From the NCBI RefSeq assembly GCF_024139115.2, contig NC_085140.1:99150988-99214987 (forward strand): a stretch of DNA of 64,000 nt. Reading direction: 5' to 3'. Source of the DNA: Armigeres subalbatus. Its lineage: Eukaryota > Arthropoda > Insecta > Diptera > Culicidae. Every line of letters begins with the position of its first letter. Within the stretch, counting starts at the first letter, position 1. The notes beneath the pieces are model-generated. The model was not told the DNA's origin and did not search any database. It saw only the letters and a program-made list of their open reading frames with translations. This document shows, in pieces, positions 35,456 through 46,995 of the stretch. Both the position numbers and the translations under genes were made by a program.

Positions 35456-36058
35456 ATGGAGACTCTTACCGAACCCAGTATCGCTCCAGAACTACGGAGT
35501 GAATCTCTCATTCCGATCTCACCGGACGAGGAACGCTCGGTTGATCATCACCACAATAACAACAACGACGACGACGAAGACATCGATCTTCACCCATGCA
35601 ATCTCCTCGAAGAGCAATCCCAGTCATCCCAGGGCAGCAGTAGCCTCGTGTCACCGCCACCGGGCGGTGGAGGGGGCGACATCCCGGAGGAAACCATTGA
35701 GAACATTGCTCGGGAACTGCATCACAGCAACACCAACAGTAGCTCGGATAACACATGCAACGACACCACGAATGATTCCCAACCGGAGCCGGGCAAAACC
35801 GGTAACAGCAGTATACACAATCGGAGCCCACCGGGTGGGTCCGACAAAGCACCACCGGTCGAGATTCCGGTGCAGAAGGTCCCTGCCATTGCGGTGGCTC
35901 CTATACCCAAGGTGCACATTGCGCCGATTTCCAACGGCAGTTTGGCGCTCAAGTCCTCCGGGAAACCGACCACCATGCGTGATCTGGATCGCAAGATGAA
36001 CAAATCTTCACGCGGGCGATCCAAGCGGCGCGCCATGGTGGCCATGTATCAAAGTGAG
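35456..36058 (+). CDS. First coding exon, unidentified host gene
   Basis: The 201-codon exon starts at an ATG in good context and ends exactly in phase 0 at the donor GAG|GTAAGG. The protein looks intrinsically disordered: an acidic N-terminal third, a HHHNNNNDDDED run (residues 31-42), Gly-rich PPPGGGGG (67-74), a Ser/Asn/Thr-rich middle (91-123) and a Pro/Val/Ile stretch (132-160). It ends in a basic patch (170-192, with RGRSKRR) before MVAMYQSE. There is no signal peptide or membrane segment. Codon use and GC content are clearly higher than in the flanks, which supports a real exon. I do not recognise the family. If the intron were retained, the frame would stop at 36154. Confidence 0.8.
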
Positions 36059-36308
36059 GTAAGGAAAATCAAGATTTACGCTCCTTGTTCGATAAGAGGT
36101 TTATTGCCTAATTTCCGGATATTGAGCACCCGTAGTGGGAACCAATTGCTTTAGAGCTTGTTGACGTTTAATCATCTTTCTTTTTCAAGCGCATAGGAAG
36201 GATAGGATTTGTTTCATTGGGAAACGTTTCCCAATGAAAATAAAGTCTATCTGGCTGTCAGATGATTTTTTAGTAAATCTGTATTGGCCTAAAATAAAAA
36301 TCTGTATT

Positions 36309-37851
36309 CAGAGCCGTAGCGTGTGCTCTCGGCGCCCTTGGCGAAATCTTTTTTGGGCGCCCCTCTCTTACTAAGGAAAAATGTGCAACATTCAACAATC
36401 CAGTAACATTTAATGTTTTATGAATTTTTACTATGGCGGTATGTCCCTGGAAAGTTTTTAAATGTTGTGAGCTTTTACATTAATTTGCAAAATATGGTGA
36501 GATATGTTAGGACTTGGTAGAGTCGTGGACATTTCTGGATCCTCGTATGGAATCTGTTGGAACACCAAGGCTGTAAGATCATGAAAATTGCTAAACTTGC
36601 AGCTCATAGTGCCCTAACAGCTATTTTTTGCTTTTAGTGGAAGAAACTGACGTACTTGCAAGTACATAGCAGAGAAAAGAGATTTGAAAATCGTGACAAA
36701 TCATATACTAATGTCAAATGTTTGGAAATGTCAAATGTTTGGATATCCAACCCTGAAGTGGATTGATCTTTGATCGAAATCGCTATCGGAGTTCGGATAC
36801 AACATAAGAATGGATCTGTCAGTGGGCTGGAAATGGATAACATCCAACTTTGAAGTGATCGGAATCGACATCGGAAGCAGGACGGCCATGTGGTGAAATT
36901 AGGCCAAGGGGCAACTAACTCTAAACTTTCGACAGTATCCCAAAATACTAACAAATACTAGCGACAAACTACGCCGTATCTACGGTAAATTGATCAAAGA
37001 GCCATGGTTGGGAAAGCATGAAACACAACTCTACCAAGTCGATACAGTCCACCCAGTTTTAGGCAACATATGATTTCAATCTCCTTTAAATTCTTTAAAA
37101 AAAACACTGAACAACTATTTATATTACTGTTACTTGTTGAGAAACCTTTGGGGCCCAAGTTTTGTGTTGATGGTATTAAAAACATAAAATTCGGTTTGAA
37201 AGTTTTCTAGAATCTGTGGAAGGTAGAAATAACTAACTTGACAAATGCCATAACAAACGAACTAGCAACCGTTTCATTGTTTGACGAAAATCATGGAAAA
37301 ATATCAGGAAATACTATTGCGAGACAATGAGTGATATTATCGCAAAGTTTAGAGTTACTCACCCCTTGAGTTTTTCTGAATGAAATGAGCAAATTTATCT
37401 TAAATCTACACCATCTTTACCCTTACCCCAACCCAATATAAGTCATTAGCGCAAAAGGTCTTTTACAATTTTGGTCAACACTTGTGGCAGTAATTGTGCC
37501 CGAAAATGGTAACAATCCGATATACAATTTTCAAATAACTTTTTGAATATAAGTTTTCTGGACTTTTTCTTAGCCCCTTGTAGACGGTTCCGAAAGGCTC
37601 AGAGAAACCGAAAGGGAAGTCAAAGTTAGGACCAAATCATTCGACTTGTTTATTTGAGATAGAAGAAAGATTAGATTTCTTGAAATATCTCCGCCATAGA
37701 CCTTTGGACTTTATGGTCGGTTTGTTATTATTTGGCCATGTAACGAATAAAATTGTTCTGTTTCCCATACCGTAATTCTTGATTCCGGCGCCCCCTGAGG
37801 GCTGGCGCCCTTGGCGGGGGCCAACCCGGCCAACCCCACGCTACGGCGCTG
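36309..37851. mobile_element. hAT-like element in intron, 8-bp duplication
   Basis: Left end CAGAGCCGTAGCGTG, right end CACGCTACGGCGCTG, with a perfect 8-bp duplication TCTGTATT at 36301-36308 and 37852-37859. Both ends continue into gcgcccttggcg motifs. The 1543-bp interior has no recognisable transposase, so it is a non-autonomous hAT. It is in the host gene's first intron. Confidence 0.88.
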
Positions 37852-38365
37852 TCTGTATTGTCTGTATTTGAGGAAAAACGGCATATTCAAATTTTTAATT
37901 AATTTTCAAAATAGTTCTGATGGTTATAGTTAAATACGCATCAGAACTGGAAAAATGACATGATCTGATGCATCAACATTATTCCAGAATTATTCCATTA
38001 TTCTTGAAAGATTGTTAGGAGTATTTGTGGTTCCTAATTTTATTTATTTGTTGTTTTAATATGCAAGGGTTTATTTTTGTCAATGAGCGTCAAAATAAGC
38101 AAGGAATTTAAATTAGGAATTCCAGATAACCTTTAGAATTTCTCAAGAAGCTAAGGGCAATAATATAGCAGCAATAGCAGTATCAGACTCTTAATTCTTG
38201 TTATTATAAGATTCATGTTTAAAATTTATTAATTTCGGGAATTTAATCCATATCGTCCTAATTGATTACACACATGAATAACTAATTGAACTCAACAAAC
38301 TTTTTGTCTACTTCCAACAAGAACAATATTAGCTATCCAGGCTCTAGTTCCATCATGTAATCTTT

Positions 38366-38520
38366 TTCCTCTTCGTCTTATTGGTATTACAGCTCCACTG
38401 GGACATTGCCGCCTCGCAGCTTAGTATTCATTAAGCACTTCCACAGTTGTTAACTGCGAGGTTTCTAAGCCAAGTTACTAATTTTGCATTTGTATATCAT
38501 GAGGCTAACATGATAATGTC
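38366..38520 (-). mobile_element. Truncated Feilai-type SINE
   Basis: Matches the 3' half of the full SINE at 33509-33802 (cgcctcgcagcttagtattc, then cacttccacagttgttaact). It stops after ggctaacatgat, so the tRNA-like head with the pol III boxes is missing. Confidence 0.85.
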
Positions 38521-39294
38521 AGATTTAGTTAGTTCTGGATTAATTAATATCGAGGTCTCTGGAAATTATGAGTATATGTGTATCCTACCAGCGCACAGAA
38601 GAGTAACTAGAACAAATTCGTGGCCAAAACCCAAAATATTTTTTTCCAACATTTTTACATTGTTATATTTTTTTAAGATACTCAAGAACATTCTGCATAC
38701 TGTGGCTATTTCATAAATGTCCCAGATTATTGTAAAAAAACCCAGATTAATCCACCTAGCGGTGATGGTGCCTTTCTCGTTCGTTCAGAAGGTTTGGAAA
38801 AATCTCAAATAACACCAGTATGTGGATTGGTCTTATTTTTCATATTTGTTTATATGCATAAACAAATTCTCGCCAAACGCAATTTGTTGCAAACAAATCG
38901 GATGAGCATAAGAGCAGAAAATGGCATTTTATTTAGTAGTTTTAAAATTAGTATTTTCGCCATAACTTTTGACCCAATTGTACAATCCGGCCAAGTTTCT
39001 ATAGGAAACAATGGGACAAGATTCTGCGTCGAATGCAATCTGTTGCGAGCGACCTGAGAAGCACACATATTGCACATCAATCAGAGTAACTTATATATGA
39101 CCGGATTCAGTCACAATATGGTTACTGCAACCAGATTTGTTGAAATTGTGTTGCTTGGGGAATAGATGAAGTCTAAGTGCTAAGAAAGTGAGCTAGACTT
39201 TTTTGAACTCTTTTTCACAATAAATAGTAATTTGACCATAACATCTAAGCCCATAGTCCGATCTGGCTAATTTTCAATAAGAAAATATGAGACA

Positions 39295-41865
39295 TTCTGC
39301 GTTGAATGCAATTTAATGCGAACAAATCGGTTGAGGCAAAGTGCCTGAAAAATGAGTGACATTCTTTACGCGATTTTTTCGTATGAATTTGTATTTTGGC
39401 CCTAACTTCTGATCCCATAGTTCGATCTGACCAATTTCAAATAGGAAAAAATGGGACAGGATTCTGCGTCGAATGCAACTTGTTGCAAGCAAATCGGTTG
39501 AGGATAAGGGCCCGAAAAATGAGTGACATTTTTTACGCGATTTTTTCGTATGAATTTGTATTTTGGCCATAACTTCTGATCCCATAGTCCGATCTGACCA
39601 ATTTCAAATAGGAAACAATGGGACAAGATTCTGCGTCGAATGCAACTTGTTGCGAGCAAATCGGTTGAGGATAAGTGCCCGAAAAATGAGTGACATTTTT
39701 TACGCGATTTTTTCGTATGAATTTGTATTTTGGCCATAACTTCTGATCCTATAGTTCGATCTGGCCAATTTCAAATAGGAAACAATGGGACAGGATTCTG
39801 CGTCGAATGCAACTTGTTGCGAGCAAATCGGTTGAGATTAAGTTCCCGAAAAATGAGTGACATTTTTTACGCGATTTTTTCGTATGAATTTGTATTTTGA
39901 CCATAACTTCTGATCCCATAGTTCGATCTGACCAATTTCAAATAGGAAACAATGGGACAGGATTCTGCGTCGAATGCAACTTGTTGCAAGCAAATCGGTT
40001 GAGGATAAGTGCCCGAAAAAGGAGTCACATTTTGTACGCGATTTTTTCGTATGAATTTGTATTTTGGCCATAACTTCTGATCCCATAGTCCGATCTGACC
40101 AATTTCAAATAGGAAATAATGGGACAGGATTCTGCGTCGAATGCAACTTGTTGCAAGCAAATCGGTTGAGAATAAGTTCCCGAAAAATGAGTGACATTTT
40201 TACGCGATTTTTTCGTATGAATTTGTATTTTGGCCATAACTTCTGATCCCATGGTTCGATCTGACCAATTTCAAATTGAAAACAATGGGACAGGCTTCTG
40301 CATCGAATGCAACTTGTTGCAAGCAAACCGGTTGAGGATAAGTGCCCGAAAAATGAGTGACATTTTTACGCGATTTTTTCGTATGAATTTGTATTTTGGC
40401 CATAACTTCTGATCCCATAGTCCGATCTGACCAATTTCAAATAGGAAACAATGGGACAGGATTCTGCGTCGAATGCAACTTGTTGCGAGCAAATCGGTTG
40501 AGGATAAGTGCCCGAAAAATGAGTGACATTTTTTACGCGATTTTTTCGTATGAATTTATATTTTGGCCATAACTTCTGATCCCATAGTTCGATCCGACCA
40601 ATTTCAAATAGGAAACAATGGGACAGGATTCTGCGTCGAATGCAACTTGTTGCAAGCAAATCGGTTGAGGATAAGTGCCCGAAAAATGAGTGACATTTTT
40701 ACGCGATTTTTCGTATGAATTTGTATTTTGGCCATAACTTCTGATCCCATAGTTCGATCTGACCAATTTCAAATAGGAAACAATGGGACAGGATTCTGCG
40801 TCGAATGCAACTTGTTGCAAGCAAATCGGTTGAGGATAAGTGCCCGAAAACTGAGTGACATTTTTTACGCTTTTTTTTCGTATGAATTTGTATTTTGGCC
40901 ATAACTTCTGATCCCATAGTTCGATCTGACCAATTTCAAATAGGAAACAATGAGACAGGAATCACCGTCAAATGCAACTTGTTGCAAGCAAATCGGTTGC
41001 GGGTAAGTGCCCGAAAAATGAGTGACATTTTTTACGCGATTTTTCGTATGAATTTGTATTTTGGCCATAACTTCTGATCCCATAGTTCGATCTGACCAAT
41101 TTCAAATAGGAAACAATGGGACAGGATTCTGCGTCGAATGCAACTTGTTGCGAGCAAATCGGTTGAGGATAAGTGCCCGAAAAATGAGTGACATTTCTTA
41201 CGCGATTTTTTCGTATGAATTTGTATTTTGGCCATAACTTCTGATCCCATAGTCCGATCTGACCAATTTCAAATAGGAAATAATGGGACAGGATTCTGCG
41301 TCGAATGCAACTTGTTGCAAGCAAATCGGTTGAGGATAAGTGCCCGAAAAATGACACATTTTTTACGCGATTTATTCGTATGAATTTGTATTTTGGCCAT
41401 AATTTCTGATCCCATAGTTCGATCTGGCCAATTTCAAATAGGAAACAATGGGACAGGATTCTGCATCGAATTCAACTTGTTGCAAGCAAATCGGTTGAGG
41501 ATAAGTGCCCGAAAACTGAGTGACATTTTTTACGCGTTTTTTTCGTATGAATTTGTATTTTGGCCATAACTTCTGATCCCATAGTTCGATCTGACCAATT
41601 TCAAATAGGAAACAATGGGACAGGATTCTGCGTCGAATGCAACTTGTTGCAAGCAAATCGGTTGCGGATAAGTGCCCGAAAAATGAGTGACATTTTTTAC
41701 GCGATTTTTTCGTATGAATTTGTATTTTGGCCATAACTTCTGATCCCATAGTTCGATCTGACCAATTTCAAATAGGAAACAATGGGACAGGATTCTGCGT
41801 CGAATGCAACTTGTTGCGAGCAAATCGGTTGAGGATAAGTGCCCGAAAATAAGTGACATTTTTGT
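39295..41865. repeat. 167-bp satellite array in copy B (about 15 units)
   Basis: Units of 165-167 bp. Most carry gttcgatctgaccaatttca where copy C has gtccgatctggccaatttca, so copies A and B share a subfamily. One unit near 40940-40990 has a distinct variant (gagacaggaatcaccgtc) that also occurs once in copy A near 29350. Confidence 0.95.
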
Positions 41866-41875
41866 GTAGTTTTGC

Positions 41876-41898
41876 ACACACACACACACACATACACA

Positions 41899-41937
<39 letters not shown>
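41876..41937 (+). repeat. CA microsatellite at array end, copy B
   Basis: CA repeats with two cata interruptions, at the same position as in copy C. Confidence 0.95.
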
Positions 41938-41940
<3 letters not shown>

Positions 41941-42070
41941 TCACCTCGATTCGTCGAACTGAGTCGATTGGTATATAACACTATGGGTCTCCGGGCCTTC
42001 TATAAAAAGTTTGTTTTTGGAGCGATCATATAGCCTTTACCGTATACTTAGTATACGAGAAAGGCAAAAA

Positions 42071-43273
42071 TACAATTTGGGCTTAAAAATGAGGTTTTGA
42101 ATTGAACTTTTCGTGCTTTATTTGTGAAGTATCAAGCAAATTGGACTTTTACATGTCAAAAATGTAATTATCAAGCTATTATTTGCACATAATTAGTAAA
42201 TTATAGTTGTATGCCTCTATTCTGCTTATCACTATAATTAAAATTATAAATTTTATGTTCCAGGTGAAGGCCACTTAACAACTACTATTTTTATCTATTT
42301 TACGAGTTCTTCTTTGGAAGAAAAGGTGATCTATACGGCAAGATCCAGCGGAGAGCATTTTGGGATATTTGGGAATTTAGAATTTGCGATCTACAACTAC
42401 GACCTTAGCTTTTAAGTTATTCAAAATTTCGGTATTATCAACCCAATCTTTTACATCTTGGAAGCTCAACAGATATCATAGGATATCAACAGATATCCAG
42501 ACTATCCTTGAGTTCAGAACATTCGGTTTACAACCACGACACTAGTTCTATGTCGTCACTCAAAGTATATAACATCTCCTTGTAGATCAACGGACATTGT
42601 GTGATAGATTCGGGATATTATGGGTCTTACAAGCCTCAAGGATAGTTCGGATTGCCCAGTATATTCCAAAACTATCTTATGATAACTGTTGAGCTTCCAG
42701 GACACATAATGGATATAATCGAAACCATATCGGAACTTTGAAAAACATAAAAGCTTTTTAGCAGCAATAGACCTCATGTCCCGATCTTAGTAATAATTTG
42801 GATGACCCAGAACATCCCAGAGATATCGTACGGTGTTTCCTTGCTTTCCATGACAAACACGGTTGAACAGTGTTTCGAAACTTTCAAAAACCGAGAAAAG
42901 CCCTTTGGCAGCTGTATATCATATGCTTTAAAATTAAAGGTAGTTTCGATGTTTTAGGACGTCCAAGTAGTTAATTGATTGTCTTTTAATTACGGGTTTC
43001 TTGCTACTTATTGAAATTTACGCATTTTAAAACCAATACGTTCACGTAGTGGAAGCACGGGATTTCATTGGAAAAAATATTTTGAGGTTTTTATCTGATT
43101 TTACACTGTAAGGTGGATAGATTACAGACAAATTGCATTTCACTTATAATTTACAATTATTACTTCATCCTAGGCCACAATAGGCCTAAATAACAGCAAA
43201 AAATAGTTTTGGCCAGGATTTGACTTTTTTACTCCTATGTGCAGCGCTTCGATAGTTACTAACCATGTTACAA
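42071..43273. other. No gene recognised (intronic)
   Basis: AT-rich sequence with recurring gatatc, cttac and tccaggac-like words but no clear period, transposon end or gene. Confidence 0.35.
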
Positions 43274-43275
43274 TA

Positions 43276-43874
43276 CACTCAAAATAATTTTCACTTAGAA
43301 GCTACTTGAAAACATATGCAGATATTTTCCATGTAGTTTCGTGTGTAAAAGTTAAATTATTTATTAGTGACGGCACTCATTATTCTCAATTCACTAGAAA
43401 TAAAAATAAAATTTAAGTGAATTTTTGTTTGGCCACGTACTTAAATCTTAAGTGAAACTTTGATAATTTTTTTTCCTATAGTATCCCTATTAGTGATCTG
43501 TATCCCGTCCACTAGAAGCGGACGAGGGCAAAAACATGAGTAGAAAACTATTTCATACTCAAACATTTTGCTTCGCAAATCGTTCTCATAATGCTTTTGC
43601 AAAATGTTTCATTAGCGATAGTTGATAAACATACATTTCGCTCTGAGAACCCCACTCATATATTTTTCATACATTCATTTTGAGTAGAATTCACTAGAAG
43701 AGTATATAGATATTATTTTCTATGTTTTCTAATGAATTCCACTACATTTCTTATTAAGATGCACTTGTGATTTGAGTAAGTTTTATTTGATTCCAGTAAG
43801 AGCGATGAAAGTTTCGATTTTTAAAGTCTACATGACTTTTTATAGTGGAATTAAAGTGACAATTATTTTGAGTG
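43276..43874. mobile_element. CACTCAAAATAATT MITE, copy 1
   Basis: Left end CACTCAAAATAATTTTCACT, right end AGTGACAATTATTTTGAGTG, with TA on both sides (43274-43275, 43875-43876). The 599-bp interior contains gtccactagaagcggac, a near-palindrome. No transposase is seen. The TA duplication suggests a Tc1/mariner-type non-autonomous element. Confidence 0.85.
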
Positions 43875-43986
43875 TAGCTATTCAATCGATTCAATCCTAC
43901 GAGCACCTGATAAATAGGCAGCTTGACGTACAGTGCGCTATCATTCGTTTTGTTGTTACTCAACCCATGAAATCCGCCTTTCGGTA

Positions 43987-44660
43987 CACTCAAAATAATT
44001 TTCACTTAGAAGCTACTTGAAAACATGCAAATATTTTCCATGTAGTTTCGAGTGTAAAAGTTAAATGATTCATTAGTGATGGCACTCATTATTCTTAATT
44101 CACTAGAAAATAAAATAAAATTAAAGTGAATTTTCGTTTGACCATATACTTAAATTTTAAGTGAAACTTCGACAATTTTTGCCTTTCTCGTACAAGGCTA
44201 TAATTTCACTCCAAAAGTGTGTATGTGTGTAGCCCATAAATATTTTTTGTGTTAAACGCGTTTCATATAGAAGGGCTTGACAGATTCGAGTGCAACTGGT
44301 TTCATTCGACGGAGCAATTTTCCTAGTTGGACACTATTGTTTTTGTTTTTTAATAAGTCAAGAAGTTTGGATTATATTTTTATTTTTTAATCAACAAAAC
44401 ACAAATGCACATTGAATCATTAATCATTTTAGCCGTGGCGCAACCCAGGGTAACCCACGGTAAGTAATTTTTAAGCAACGTACTAGAATTGCACCAAATC
44501 TTTTTACCGCCGAAATGTAGGCAATAAGCACTGCATTTACAACATTAATTCGAATTCAACATATTGAATCGAGAAAGGCATCATCACCACCGGTGGATAA
44601 ATTTGGGTTTTTTCTATAGTATCCCTATAGTTGATATCCCATCCACTAGAAGCAGGGTGG
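43987..44660. mobile_element. CACTCAAAATAATT MITE, copy 2 (interrupted)
   Basis: Same left end as copy 1, preceded by TA. It is interrupted at its T-run by the element at 44176-44613 and then resumes at ctatagtatccctatag, fading out after atcccatccactagaagcag. The right end is lost. Confidence 0.75.
44176..44613 (-). mobile_element. Short array-less relative of the satellite element
   Basis: TTTTTGCCTTTCTCGTACAA at the left, and at the right cgagaaaggcatcatcacca leading into ggtggataaatttggg and TTTTTT. These are the two ends of the satellite-bearing elements A-C, but the 438 bp contain no 167-bp array, only a short gtgtgtatgtgtgtag tract at the same position. It interrupts MITE copy 2 at a T-run. 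Sister MITE copies show the uninterrupted site (attttttgctatagtatccc in copy 3). Confidence 0.7.
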
Positions 44661-44994
44661 TATATATATCGGGTGGCCCAAACGGCCGAGTTTTGCGAGT
44701 GTTGGTGAGTGTTTTGCCTTTGCAACGGAAGAAAATTCATCGAAAATTTTCCATAAAGAAACCGAATCAGCTGTTGTTTACTTTTTTAAAGTAACAATTT
44801 TGAGCAAAATGTTGAAAATTTTCAATGAAGGGATGTGTTGTCAGCATAAATACGACGGAATCTTAGTACTGCATGAGAAATATCTTGTGCAATACTTCAA
44901 TTTCGACGGACATTTTATCTTTGTTTTGGTTAGTTGCCATAAGAAAATCGAATTGTGAACATTTTGCCATATAAGAAAACCGAAAAGTTCACTG

Positions 44995-45496
44995 CACTCA
45001 AAATAATTTTCACTTAGAAGCTACTTGAAAACATATGCAAATATTTTCCATGTAGTTTCGAGTGTAAAAGTTAAATGAATCATTAGTGATGGCACTCATT
45101 ATTCTTAATTCACTAGAAAATAAAATAAAATTTAAGTGAATTTTCGTTCGGCCATATACTTAAATTTTAAGTGAAACTTCGATAATTTTTTGCTATAGTA
45201 TCCCTGTAGTTGATATCCCGTCCACTAGAAGCGGACGAGCTCAAAAAATGGAGTAGAATATTAATTCACACTCGAACATATTTTTTGCAAATACATTCAT
45301 TTTAAGTAGAATTCACTGGAAGAATATATAGATATTATTTTCTATGTTTTCTAATAAATTTCACTACATTTCTTATTAAGATGCACTTGTGATTTGAGTA
45401 AGTTTTATTTGATTCCAGTAAGGCCGGTGAAAGTTTCGATTTTTAAAGTCTACATGACTTTTTATAGTGGAATTAAAGTGACAATTATTTTGAGTG
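44995..45496. mobile_element. CACTCAAAATAATT MITE, copy 3 (internal deletion)
   Basis: Both ends are intact; relative to copies 1 and 5 about 90-100 bp are missing in the middle (the cgttctcataatgc stretch). It points tail-to-tail with copy 4, 59 bp away, forming a long inverted repeat. Confidence 0.8.
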
Positions 45497-45555
45497 TGGG
45501 TGAGTACAAAATTCACCAAGCTCGGATTACCAACACAACTACACATCTTGCCACC

Positions 45556-46209
45556 CACTCAAAATAATTGTCACTTTAATTCTACTATAAAAAGTCATGT
45601 AGACTTTAAAAAACGAAACTTTCATCGGCCTTACTGGAATCAAATAAAACTGACTCAAATCACAAGTGCATCTTAATAAGAATTGTAGTGGAATTCATTA
45701 GAAAACATAGAAAATAATATCTATATACTCTTCTAGTGAATTCTACTCAAAATGAATGTATGAAAAATATATGAGTGGGGTTCTCAGAGCGAAAAGTATG
45801 TTTATTAACAATCGCTAATGAAACATTTTGCAGAAGCATTATGAGAACGATTTGCAAAAAATGTTTATGAACAATCGCTAATGAAACATTTTGCAGAAGC
45901 ATTATGAGAACGACTTGCAAAGAATTCTGTTTGGGTGTGAATTAACATTCTACTCCTTTTTTGCCCTCGTCCGCTTCTAGTGGACGGGATACCATCTACA
46001 GGGAAACTAGAAAATAAATTATCGAAGTTTCACTTAAAATTTAAGCACATGGCCAAACGAAAATTCACTTAAATTTTATTATATTTTCTAGTGAATTAAG
46101 AATAATGAGTGCCATCACTAATGAATCATTTAACTTTTACAACCGAAACTACATGGAAAATATCTGCATATGTTTTCAAGTAGATTCTAAGTGAAAATTA
46201 TTTTGAGTG
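45556..46209. mobile_element. CACTCAAAATAATT MITE, copy 4 (inverted)
   Basis: Inverted relative to copies 1-3 and 5. It contains a 63-bp tandem duplication (45798-45860 and 45861-45923) with only a few differences. Confidence 0.8.
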
Positions 46210-46243
46210 TGGTTTATCCTCGCTGTTTCCAAGATGTGTTGTA

Positions 46244-46834
46244 CACTCAAAATAATTTTCACTTAGAAGCTACTTGAAAACATATGCAGATATTTTCCAT
46301 GTAGTTTCGGTTGTAAAAGTTAAATGATTTATTAGTGATGGCACTCATTATTCTTAATTCACTAGAAAATAAAATAAAATTTAAGTGAATTTTCGTTTGG
46401 CCATGTACTTAAATTTTAAGTGAAACTTCGATAATTTTTTTCTATAGTATCCCTGTAATTGATATCCCGTCCACTAGAAGCGGACGAGGTCAAAAAAAGG
46501 AGTAAAAAATTAATTCAAACTCAAACATATTTTTTCAAATCGTTCTTATAATGCTTCTGCAACATGTTTCATAAGCGATTGTTAATAAACGTACATTTCG
46601 CTCTGAGAACCCCACTCATATATTTTTCATACATTCATTTTGAGTAGAATTCACTAGAAGAGTATATAGATATTATTTTCTATGTTTTCTAATGAATTCC
46701 ACTACAATTCTTATTAAGATGCACTTGTGATTTGAGTCAGTTTTATTTGATTCCAGTAAGGCCGATGAAAGTTTCGTTTTTTAAAGTCTACATGACTTTT
46801 TATAGTAGAATTAAAGTGACAATTATTTTGAGTG
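46244..46834. mobile_element. CACTCAAAATAATT MITE, copy 5
   Basis: Intact 591-bp copy with clean ends and TA on both sides (46242-46243, 46835-46836). Confidence 0.85.
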
Positions 46835-46995
46835 TAGCTCCTTCGTTTTTCCTTCTTCGCTCAGGGGAATCGTCTGCATCCTGTGGATCATGTGATGAAA
46901 AGCTGCCATTTTGTGCTGATACGAATGATTTGATGTGTATGGGATGACTCTCGTGACTGACTGGTGACACATCGGCTGTTTGGTGTTAATTTGCC

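Larger units (their letters stand above)
38736..42070 (+). mobile_element. Satellite-bearing element, copy B
   Basis: Starts with an A-run and CCCAGATTAATCCACCTAGC and ends with the terminal hairpin (gcctttaccgtatacttagt onward) and AAAAA at 42066-42070. It holds the start domain (38741-39290), about 15 units of 167 bp, a CA microsatellite and the end domain. It is the longest copy, inverted relative to copy A, and lies in the first intron of the host gene. There is no coding domain. Confidence 0.75.

Noticed and set aside
35499..35999. A 166-codon frame in a second phase over the host exon, and minus-strand frames
   Set aside because: Shadow frames of the real exon; Thr/Arg-rich composition with no splice-compatible ends.
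29120..41865. Regular repeats as a possible CRISPR array
   Set aside because: The repeats are contiguous 167-bp monomers without spacers, in an insect genome; this is satellite DNA.
26585..41865. Naming the satellite as the known Aedes tapiR locus
   Set aside because: I could not compare sequences; the link is only a shared type (Aedes tandem repeat), so it is given as a test and not as a call.
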